Assembly: GCA_964553045.1 (NCBI GenBank)
Contig: CAZKJG010000011.1
Span: 1-64,000 of the forward strand
From: JAWLEP01 sp964553045
GTDB lineage: Bacteria > Fermentibacterota > Fermentibacteria > Fermentibacterales > JCC-6
Direction of reading: 5' to 3'
Length of the DNA: 64,000 nucleotides
Part shown: in pieces, positions 1 to 6,455 of the stretch
Layout: each line of letters opens with the position of its first letter
How positions within the stretch are numbered: the first letter of the stretch is position 1
Translations under genes and position numbers: made by a program
Notes under the pieces: model-generated
Told to the model about the DNA's origin: nothing
What the model saw: only the letters and a program-made list of their open reading frames with translations
The model's database searches: none

Positions 1-151
1 GACCGCCGTAGGTGCCGGGGGAGACCAGGACGGTGTCGCCGTCCTGCGCCGCGCTGATGGCGGCGGGTATGTCCGGGTAGTCGCCGGGGACGTGGAGGGT
101 GGCGGCTGCGATGGCGACGGGAAGAAGCAGGGCCGTATGCGCTGATCTCAT
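1..151 (-). CDS. Secreted right-handed beta-helix protein, N-terminal fragment (partial)
   Basis: An open frame begins at ATG 151 (minus strand) and runs off the window edge. The 50 visible residues are a short hydrophobic signal peptide (MRSAHTALLLPVAIAAA) followed by VPGDYPDIPAAISAAQDGDT and then VLVSPGTYGG. This is the typical first rung of secreted pectate-lyase-like parallel beta-helix proteins (V-P-x-D-Y-P-x-I-x-x-A-I...A-x-D-G-D-T-V-x-V-x-P-G-T-Y). A GGGAG Shine-Dalgarno sits about 7 nt upstream. The catalytic or binding part lies outside the window, so only the fold and secretion can be proposed. It diverges from the cmk operon. Confidence 0.75.
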   Translation of the reverse strand, partial: MRSAHTALLLPVAIAAATLHVPGDYPDIPAAISAAQDGDTVLVSPGTYGG

Positions 152-179
152 CGGGGCACTCCCTTCGGCCTCCATTTTG

Positions 180-208
180 ACGCTAAGGTATGACTTCGGG
201 GCGGTCAA
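180..208 (-). promoter_or_regulatory. Weak candidate promoter for the beta-helix gene
   Basis: On the minus strand TTGACC (203-208) is followed after 17 nt by TAGCGT (180-185). The -35 is good but the -10 matches only three consensus positions. Its position upstream of ATG 151 is sensible. Confidence 0.3.
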
Positions 209-250
209 CCGGAACGGCGGGCGCAAGTCCATGGCATTCCGGCAGCAAGG

Positions 251-279
251 TTGACGCCGGGCGGGGCATTTCCGATAAT
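251..279 (+). promoter_or_regulatory. Sigma70-type promoter of the cmk operon
   Basis: TTGACG (251-256), a 17-nt spacer and GATAAT (274-279) form a near-consensus housekeeping promoter. The predicted transcript starts near 286, giving a leader of about 84 nt before cmk. It faces the cmk-plsC-rpsA-mtaB-coaE genes, which have almost no gaps between them. Confidence 0.7.
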
Positions 280-299
280 TGCGGCTACACTCAGGCCGG

Positions 300-318
300 G
301 GCCCCGCAGTTTGGGGCC
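300..318 (+). other. GC hairpin in the cmk leader
   Basis: GGCCCC (300-305) pairs with GGGGCC (313-318) around a 7-nt loop, about 15 nt after the predicted transcription start. There is no U-run, so it is not a standard terminator. It may stabilise the 5' end; the function is unknown. Confidence 0.4.
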
Positions 319-369
319 GCAGCCCGTGCGGATGTCCGGGTCCGGCCGAACGGAAGGATGTGAAGTTGC

Positions 370-1035
370 CTGACTGACGTCATTGCCATCGACGGCCCCG
401 CCGGCTCCGGCAAGAGCACCACCGCCAGGCTGGTGGCCGAGCGGCTGGGCTATACCTACCTGGACACCGGCGCCATGTACCGGGCGTCGGGCCTTCTCGT
501 CACCAGGGCCGGTCTCGCCTTCTCGGACGGGCGGGAGCTGGCCGATCTCATATCACGCCACATCATTGACGTCAGGGAGGGGGTCACCCTCTGCGACGAC
601 GAGGATGTCTCCACCCTCATACGCAGCCCCCGGATGAGCGAGGCGGCCAGCATGGTCTCCTCCTTCGGCCCGGTGCGCCGGGAGATGGTGCGCCTGCAGA
701 GGCGCATCGCCGCCAGGCGCGACACCGTGGCCGAGGGCCGGGACATGGGCACCGTGGTGTTTCCAGAGGCCGACCTGAAGGTATTCGTAACCGCCGACGT
801 GGTGCAGCGGGGTCTGCGCCGCCTGGGCCAGGAGGGCCGGCAGAGGGTGGAGCAGCGGCTTCCGGAGGTGGTGGCGGCGCTGTTGCGCCGAGACAGGCGC
901 GACCGGGAGAGGGCCGACAGCCCGCTTCGCCGGGCCCCGGACGCGTGGCTGCTGGACACCACGTCGATGAGCGTTCGCGAGCAGGTTGAATGTGTGATTG
1001 AGCTCTACCGCAGGTGCGGAGGAGGTGGGGCATGA
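370..1035 (+). CDS. cmk: Cytidylate kinase (probable CTG start)
   Basis: Phosphorylates CMP/dCMP with ATP in the cytoplasm. Starting at CTG 370 gives 221 residues, the usual family length: MTDVIAIDGP leads into the P-loop GPAGSGKST (residues 9-17), then DTGAMYR (32-38), the GRDMGTVVFP segment, and an Arg-rich RRDRRDRERADSP lid. The conventional in-frame GTG (433) would remove the P-loop, so the gene must begin upstream. The only in-frame ATG upstream (358) is followed immediately by TGA. AAGGA (354-358) lies 11 nt before CTG 370. The gene overlaps plsC by 4 nt (ATGA). The cmk-plsC-rpsA order is widely conserved and supports the identification. Confidence 0.9.
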   Translation: MTDVIAIDGPAGSGKSTTARLVAERLGYTYLDTGAMYRASGLLVTRAGLAFSDGRELADLISRHIIDVREGVTLCDDEDVSTLIRSPRMSEAASMVSSFGPVRREMVRLQRRIAARRDTVAEGRDMGTVVFPEADLKVFVTADVVQRGLRRLGQEGRQRVEQRLPEVVAALLRRDRRDRERADSPLRRAPDAWLLDTTSMSVREQVECVIELYRRCGGGGA

Positions 1036-1655
1036 TCCGGCCCATGCGGATATGCCCGCTCATTCAGCAGCTGGTGCTGAGGTTCCTGCAGGCGGTGTTC
1101 GGGATGACGGTGTCCGGAAGGGACAACGTCCCCCGAAGCGGAGGGCTGATCATCGCCTGCAACCACATATCCAACCTGGACCCGCCGGTGCTGGGAAGCG
1201 CCGTTCCCAGGCCGGTGGACTTCATGGCCAAGGCGGAGCTGTTCACCACCAGGGCGGGGGAGTTCTTCCTGCCCAGGCTGGGGGCGTTCCCCGTGAACCG
1301 CGACAGCGTGGACACCGCCGCACTGAGAATGGCGCTGAAGGAGCTTGCCCGGGGAAGGGCCCTGATTGTCTTCCCCGAGGGCACCAGGAGCCACGACGGC
1401 AGAATGCTGCCCCTGAAGGCCGGCATAGGCCTGATAGCCGCCAGGTCCGGGGCGCCGGTACTGCCGGCGTTCATGTGGGGCACGTCCAGGCCGCGCAGGG
1501 CCATGCTGCGCCGGCCGGGGTTCAGCGTGCGCTTCGGAAGGCCCATCCGCCCCGAGCTTCTTCGGGCCGCGGGGGCCAGAAAGACGGTGGAGTTGATAAG
1601 AGAGGGTATAGCCGGGGTGGGCAGGGACCTGCTCCCCGGCGCGGACACTGCGTAG
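1032..1655 (+). CDS. plsC: 1-acyl-sn-glycerol-3-phosphate acyltransferase
   Basis: Transfers an acyl chain to lysophosphatidic acid at the inner membrane, giving phosphatidic acid. The 207-residue protein has the catalytic HX4D motif (His45...Asp50 in NHISNLDPP) and the substrate-binding FPEGTRS motif near residue 116, both canonical for the PlsC/LPLAT family. A GGAGGTG Shine-Dalgarno lies 7 nt before ATG 1032, which overlaps the cmk stop (ATGA). This start was preferred to an in-frame ATG 18 nt upstream, which has no ribosome-binding site. No extended membrane anchor is seen beyond the hydrophobic N-terminal helix (LIQQLVLRFLQAVFG). Confidence 0.9.
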   Translation: MIRPMRICPLIQQLVLRFLQAVFGMTVSGRDNVPRSGGLIIACNHISNLDPPVLGSAVPRPVDFMAKAELFTTRAGEFFLPRLGAFPVNRDSVDTAALRMALKELARGRALIVFPEGTRSHDGRMLPLKAGIGLIAARSGAPVLPAFMWGTSRPRRAMLRRPGFSVRFGRPIRPELLRAAGARKTVELIREGIAGVGRDLLPGADTA

Positions 1656-1719
1656 TAGTGAAAGGCCGCGGATGCGGCATGGACAAACCGGCCGGAGAGG
1701 CCGGAACGGAAGGACGAAA

Positions 1720-3639
1720 GTGGCAGAGAAGGAAGAGTTCGTAGTAGGTCTCACCGAAGAGGAGATCGAGGAGCTGGAGGGCGCGGACTACACCCGCGCC
1801 GAGCGAGCGAAGCTGGAGAAGCAGTACGAGGGTACCATCGACAGCACCCGCCTGCGCGTTGGCAGCATAGTCTCGGGCAAGCTGCTCAGCGTCAGCGACA
1901 AAGAGGTGATCGTCGACATCAACTACAAGAGCGAGGGCGTGGTGCCCCTCAACGAGTTCCGGCACGAGGAGGAACTGGAGCCGGGCCAGAGCGTCGACGT
2001 CTTCATAGAGAACCTCGAGGACGCCGACGGAAGGGTGGCCGTATCCAAGGAGAAGGCCCACTTCCACAAGGTCTGGTCGGACATCAAGAGCGCCTACGAC
2101 CACGGCACCGTCATCTACGGCACGGTCATCAAGCGCATCAAGGGCGGCCTGGTTGCCCGCATCATGGGCGTGGAGGCCTTCCTGCCGGGCTCGCAGGTGG
2201 CCCTTCGACAGGTGCCCAACCTGGAGAAGTTCATCGGCGACGAGCTGGAGTTCAAGGTCATCAAGCTCAACAAGCGGCGCCGCAACATCGTGGTCAGCCG
2301 CCGGCAGGTGCTGGAGGAGGCCCGGGCCGAGGAGAAGGAGAAGCTGATAAAGGAGCTGGAGGACGGCCAGATCCGCTCCGGCGTGGTGAAGAACATCACC
2401 GACTTCGGCGCTTTCGTGGACCTGGGCGGCATAGACGGCCTTCTGCACATCACGGACATGAGCTGGGGCCGGGTGCGGCATCCTTCCAACATCGTCTCCA
2501 TCGGCGACGAGATAGAGGTAAAGGTGCTGAAGTTCGACCGGGAGCGCGAGCGCATATCACTGGGTCTTAAGCAGCTGCAGCCATTCCCCTGGGAGGGCGT
2601 CGAGGAACGCTACCCGGTGGGCAGCGTCGTGAAGGGCCGCGTGGCCAGCATAACCGACTACGGCGCCTTTGTGGAGCTGGAGCCCGGAGTGGAGGGCCTT
2701 GTGCACATCTCCGAGATGAGCTGGACAAAGCACATACGCCACCCCTCCAAGGTCCTCAGCGTCAATGATATGATTGACTGCGCCGTTCTGAAGGCCAGCG
2801 AGAATGAGCAGAAGATATCCCTCGGACTCAAGCAGACCCAGGAGAACCCCTGGGACACCATCGAGGAGCGGTACCCTGTGGGATCCATTGTCGAGGGAAA
2901 GGTGCGCAACCTCACCAACTTCGGCGCCTTCGTGGAGATAGAGGAGGGCATAGACGGCCTGGTCCACATCTCGGACATGAGCTGGACCCGCAGGATCAGC
3001 CATCCCTCCGAGGTCCTCAGCAAGAACGACATGGCCAGGGTGGTGGTCCTGAGCATCGACAAGGACAACCACCGCATCTCCCTGGGCCTGAAGCAGACCC
3101 AGGAGAACCCCTGGGACACCATGCAGGAGCGATTCCCCGAGGGCACCGAGGTCAAGGGCACCATCGTCCAGCTGCTGGAGCGTGGCGTCGTGGTGGACCT
3201 GGGCGAGGACATCGAGGGCTTCGTGCCGCTGAGCCAGCTGGGCTGGGAGAACCTGGACAAGCCCGCCGACGTGCTCCGCGAGGGCGACGAGCTTCCGCTG
3301 CGGATAATAGAGGTGGTTCCCTCCAGCCGCAGGATTGTCCTCAGCGTACGCAGCTACTTCAACGGCAGGCCAATGGAGGAGCTGGACGAGTTCCGCAGTA
3401 CCTTCGAGGGCCGTCCGAAGGAGGAGAATGTCTCCCTGGAGGACCAGGGCCAGGAGGAGCTGGACGAGGAGCTCTCCGAAGAGGAGGAGGAGCCTGAGGG
3501 CGAAGAGGAGTCCGAGGAACCCGCGGCCGAGGCGGACTCCGAAGAGGAGGAGCCGGCAGACGAAGCCGACGGGGACGAAGACGAGGAAGAGTCCGAGAAT
3601 GACGGCGAAGAGGACGAGGACGAGAACGAGAAGGAGTAG
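1720..3639 (+). CDS. rpsA: 30S ribosomal protein S1 with a long acidic C-terminal tail
   Basis: Binds mRNA and helps initiation on the 30S subunit. I count six S1 (OB-fold) repeats, most with a G-x-V-x-G...F-G-A-F-V...G-L-V/L-H-I-S/T signature; repeats 3-5 are the most canonical. The start is GTG 1720, with AAGGA about 5 nt upstream; the in-frame ATG at 1672 has no ribosome-binding site. The 639-residue protein is longer than E. coli S1 (557) because the last ~75 residues are almost entirely Glu/Asp with a few Ser, Pro and Ala. Its place after cmk and plsC is the classic operon context. The tail is the unusual part and is not an S1 domain. Confidence 0.95.
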   Translation: MAEKEEFVVGLTEEEIEELEGADYTRAERAKLEKQYEGTIDSTRLRVGSIVSGKLLSVSDKEVIVDINYKSEGVVPLNEFRHEEELEPGQSVDVFIENLEDADGRVAVSKEKAHFHKVWSDIKSAYDHGTVIYGTVIKRIKGGLVARIMGVEAFLPGSQVALRQVPNLEKFIGDELEFKVIKLNKRRRNIVVSRRQVLEEARAEEKEKLIKELEDGQIRSGVVKNITDFGAFVDLGGIDGLLHITDMSWGRVRHPSNIVSIGDEIEVKVLKFDRERERISLGLKQLQPFPWEGVEERYPVGSVVKGRVASITDYGAFVELEPGVEGLVHISEMSWTKHIRHPSKVLSVNDMIDCAVLKASENEQKISLGLKQTQENPWDTIEERYPVGSIVEGKVRNLTNFGAFVEIEEGIDGLVHISDMSWTRRISHPSEVLSKNDMARVVVLSIDKDNHRISLGLKQTQENPWDTMQERFPEGTEVKGTIVQLLERGVVVDLGEDIEGFVPLSQLGWENLDKPADVLREGDELPLRIIEVVPSSRRIVLSVRSYFNGRPMEELDEFRSTFEGRPKEENVSLEDQGQEELDEELSEEEEEPEGEEESEEPAAEADSEEEEPADEADGDEDEEESENDGEEDEDENEKE

Positions 3640-3661
3640 TGACGGGAGTCGGGCGGGGCCG

Positions 3662-4948
3662 GTGCAGACGGCCCCGCCCGGCATTTACTCCGCCACCCTG
3701 GGCTGCAGGCTCAACGCCTACGAGACCGACGCCATCGTGGAGGAGCTGGCCTCGCTGTGCGGGGCTGTGCGCTCGCCGTCTCCGGAGGAGGCGGACGTTG
3801 TCCTGGTCAACTCCTGCGCCGTCACCGCGAAGGCCCAGGCCCGGTCGCGGAAGACGCTCCGGTCACTGGCGCGGCGCACCGACGGCATGGTGGTGGCCAC
3901 CGGCTGCGTGGCGGAGGTCTATCCGGACGACCTGGCAGAGGCGGGAGTGCTGGTGGTGCCCAACACGGGCAAGGCCGCCCTGGCTCTGCGTATCACGGAG
4001 GCCCTGGGCCTGGGAGCGGCGGGCCCGGAGGACGAGATTCCACCGGGGACCATCTTCCCCCGTCTGGCGCCGGCGGGAGCCGCCAGAACCCGGTCTTTCC
4101 TGAAGGTGCAGGACGGCTGTGACAACCGCTGCGCCTACTGCATCGTCCCGCATGCCAGGGGCCCCTCCAGGAGCCAGCCGCGGGAGGAGGTTCTCAGGCA
4201 GGCAAAGGGCCTTCGGGAGGCTGGTTACAGGGAAATTGTCCTGACCGGCGTAGACATAGTGGCCTACGGACGCGACCTGTACGGCGACGGGAAATACGGC
4301 CTTCCCGACCTGGTCAGGGACCTGCTCCGTATGGGGGGCTTTCGGGTCAGGGTGAGCTCGATGGAGCCGGTGGGGCTTACGGACGGCATGATTGCGAGGA
4401 TGGCGCTTCCCGGAGTCTGCCGGCACTTTCACCTGCCGCTGCAGAGCGGCTCTGATCGGGTTCTCAGGGCAATGCGCAGAGGATACGGAAGGGCGCGGGA
4501 GGAGGAGATACTGGACCGGATCCGGCGCCTCTTTCCGGGAGCCGCGGTTGGCGCCGACATCATAGTGGGGTTCCCGGGGGAGACCGATGACGACTTCGCG
4601 CAGACGCTCGATATGGTGTCCGCCTTCGATCTCAGCTACCTCCACGTATTCCCATTCTCCCCCCGGCCCGGAACACCGGCGGCGGAGATGCCAGGCGCCA
4701 TGAGCCCCCACGCGATTGCCGACAGGGCCCGTGTAATGCGGGAGCTGGGGGCCGAGGCCAGAAGGCGCTTCAGGCTCTCCCGACTGGGCGAAGACGCCAT
4801 CTGCCTGGTCGAGGGACGGAGCCTCGACGGATGCACCGCCGGCATGACCGACAACTACATTCCCGTACTCGTCGACGGTGCGGCCCGGGAGGGCGATATG
4901 GTTCCGGTGACGCTCCGCCTGGAGAACGTGGCCTGGGGCAGACGCTGA
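3662..4948 (+). CDS. mtaB: tRNA t6A37 methylthiotransferase, MtaB-like
   Basis: A methylthiotransferase-family radical SAM enzyme, predicted to convert t6A37 to ms2t6A in tRNAs reading ANN codons. The N-terminal UPF0004 domain holds the three cluster cysteines (Cys15 in LGCRLN, Cys52 in NSCAV, Cys82 in TGCVAE). The radical SAM motif CxxxCxxC is Cys153, Cys157 and Cys160 (GCDNRCAYC). A TRAM-like RNA-binding domain ends the protein. GTG 3662 gives 428 residues and begins just before the first conserved strand; the ribosome-binding site (GGGCGGGG) is weak. LGCRLNAYE and the overall length fit MtaB better than MiaB or RimO. It follows rpsA by 22 nt and shares TGATG with coaE. Confidence 0.88.
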   Translation: MQTAPPGIYSATLGCRLNAYETDAIVEELASLCGAVRSPSPEEADVVLVNSCAVTAKAQARSRKTLRSLARRTDGMVVATGCVAEVYPDDLAEAGVLVVPNTGKAALALRITEALGLGAAGPEDEIPPGTIFPRLAPAGAARTRSFLKVQDGCDNRCAYCIVPHARGPSRSQPREEVLRQAKGLREAGYREIVLTGVDIVAYGRDLYGDGKYGLPDLVRDLLRMGGFRVRVSSMEPVGLTDGMIARMALPGVCRHFHLPLQSGSDRVLRAMRRGYGRAREEEILDRIRRLFPGAAVGADIIVGFPGETDDDFAQTLDMVSAFDLSYLHVFPFSPRPGTPAAEMPGAMSPHAIADRARVMRELGAEARRRFRLSRLGEDAICLVEGRSLDGCTAGMTDNYIPVLVDGAAREGDMVPVTLRLENVAWGRR

Positions 4949-5538
4949 TGCTGGTTGGGGTAACCGGGAACAGCGGCTGCGGTCAGACCAGCTTCGCAAC
5001 GGAGCTCGCGAGCTGCGGAGCAGAGGTATGCTCGCTGGACCGCGTGGGCCACAGGCTGCTGGCCCGCCGGCGCATCGCAAGGAGGGCGGGGCGGAACCTC
5101 GGCCTGCCCGGCCTGGAAGACCTCGACCCTCCGGAGGCCAGACGGCTGGTGGGGGAGGAGGTTTTCGCCTCCCGGCGGAGGCTCGAGGTCCTCAACTCGC
5201 TGCTTCACCCCATGATGAGGCGCTGGGCGCATATCGCGGCGGAGAGGGTCCGGGACTGCGGAGGGATCTTCGTACTAGAGGGGGCGCTTATCATGGAGCT
5301 GGGGCTGGCGCCGCTGTTCGACCGTCTCGTGGTGATAGTGGACACTCTCGAGAGGTGCCGGCGGCGGGCGGCGCTCAGGGACGGAGTGTCCGCAGGCACT
5401 GTCGAGGCCCGGTGGCGAGCCCAGTGGAGCATGCAGCGGAAGGCCGCCGCGGCGGACGTCGTAGTGCGCAACAGTGGGAGGGAGGACCTGCTCCTGGAGA
5501 GGGCGCGGGCCCTGTACAGGAGCCTGCGGCGTATGTAG
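4948..5538 (+). CDS. coaE: Dephospho-CoA kinase-like protein, P-loop lysine replaced by Gln
   Basis: CoaE performs the last step of coenzyme A synthesis. The 196-residue length, the DRVGHRLL segment (matching the family D-A-D-x-I-A-H), the LLHPMMRR helix, the hydrophobic strand before FDRLVVIVDT, the RDG...QW lid and the terminal ADVVVRNSG all follow the CoaE pattern. However, the P-loop reads GNSGCGQTS (residues 7-15): the phosphate-binding Lys is Gln13. In most P-loop kinases this Lys is essential, so the protein may be impaired, may use another residue, or may have changed function. Its start overlaps the mtaB stop. Identity as a CoaE homologue is fairly sure; activity is not. Confidence 0.75.
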   Translation: MLVGVTGNSGCGQTSFATELASCGAEVCSLDRVGHRLLARRRIARRAGRNLGLPGLEDLDPPEARRLVGEEVFASRRRLEVLNSLLHPMMRRWAHIAAERVRDCGGIFVLEGALIMELGLAPLFDRLVVIVDTLERCRRRAALRDGVSAGTVEARWRAQWSMQRKAAAADVVVRNSGREDLLLERARALYRSLRRM

Positions 5539-5545
5539 ATTGCGC

Positions 5546-5577
5546 CTCTCGGGAATGAGAGCCGCCGTTTCGGCGGC
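5546..5577 (+). other. Two adjacent hairpins between coaE and the TPR gene
   Basis: CTCTC (5546-5550) pairs with GAGAG (5557-5561), and GCCGCCG (5561-5567) pairs with CGGCGGC (5571-5577). Neither is followed by a T-run, so an intrinsic terminator is not supported. They could limit read-through or protect an mRNA end within the operon. Confidence 0.35.
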
Positions 5578-5599
5578 GTATCCACGATTCGGAGGACAG

Positions 5600-6349
5600 A
5601 TGGCCAACAAGACCAGAAAGCGTCTGACCAAGACTCAGCTCAAGAAGGACCCGGTAGCCGACAATCTGATGAAGGCGTGGGTCTTCTTCAACGAGCACCT
5701 CAAAACGATCGTAATCGCATTTATTGTTATTATTATAGCGATATTCATAATTAACAGCGCGGTGGGCGGCTCCCGCAAATCGAAGCAGCAGTCGCTGGCA
5801 GTACACATGATGGCGGACATCTACCTCTCACAGGCCATGTCGGCTACGGCCTCGGACCAGCAGCAGCAGATTGAGATGGCCATGCAGGCCCTGCAGCAGG
5901 CGCGACAGGTGGCCATGATGAACTACCGCAACAACCCCGGAACCAGGTGGGGCAAGCGGTCGGGCCTGCTGGTGGCCAAGTGCGCCATAATAATGGGCTC
6001 CCCTGGGGACGCCATAGACATACTCAACGACCTTCTCGCCTCAGGGCCCGAAGGGCATTTCCGCGCGGAGCTACTGATGCACCTCGCAACGGCCCAGGAG
6101 AACCGCGGCGGAGAGCAGGATCTCGACGTAGCCGCATCCAACTGTCGCGAGATCCTGCAGACCGTTCCCGACAGCTCGGCCATGGCGATGCAGGCCTTGT
6201 CCATGCTGGGAAGGATATCCGTGTTGGGCGGCGATCTGGAGGCCGCCAGGGACTACATCGGCTCTGCGGCGGAGATACGGGGAGATACGACCGATTTCGA
6301 GATGTACCAGCTGCGGCGCATAGAGCTGATGGAGCAGAACCTCATATAG
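5600..6349 (+). CDS. Single-pass membrane protein with TPR-like periplasmic domain (YfgM-like layout)
   Basis: The 249-residue protein starts at ATG 5600 after a GGAGGA ribosome-binding site. A basic N-terminus (KTRKRLTKTQLKKD) precedes one very hydrophobic segment, about residues 36-56, and then about 190 residues of Ala/Leu-rich helical pairs resembling tetratricopeptide repeats. This matches the layout of YfgM-type proteins, which are inner-membrane-anchored periplasmic TPR proteins working with SecYEG-associated chaperones; sequence identity to YfgM cannot be judged here. The transmembrane segment is written in strikingly AT-rich codons within an otherwise GC-rich gene. It is the last gene of the plus-strand run and converges on the histidine kinase. 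Confidence 0.7.
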   Translation: MANKTRKRLTKTQLKKDPVADNLMKAWVFFNEHLKTIVIAFIVIIIAIFIINSAVGGSRKSKQQSLAVHMMADIYLSQAMSATASDQQQQIEMAMQALQQARQVAMMNYRNNPGTRWGKRSGLLVAKCAIIMGSPGDAIDILNDLLASGPEGHFRAELLMHLATAQENRGGEQDLDVAASNCREILQTVPDSSAMAMQALSMLGRISVLGGDLEAARDYIGSAAEIRGDTTDFEMYQLRRIELMEQNLI

Positions 6350-6455
6350 CAGGGGCGGATGCGACAGATCGCCGGGGGTGTCTGAGTGCATAGAATGTCC
6401 GATAAGATATATTATGTAAAGTCATTTCCATTTCCTTCCTTTGTCCCGTTTCGGA

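Noticed and set aside
361..363. Recoded TGA (selenocysteine or Gly/Trp) at the second codon of cmk
   Set aside because: No other gene in the window contains an in-frame TGA, and no SECIS-like structure is visible; a CTG start explains the gene.
5546..5577. Intrinsic terminators after coaE
   Set aside because: The hairpins lack a T-run, and the next gene is on the same strand 22 nt further on.
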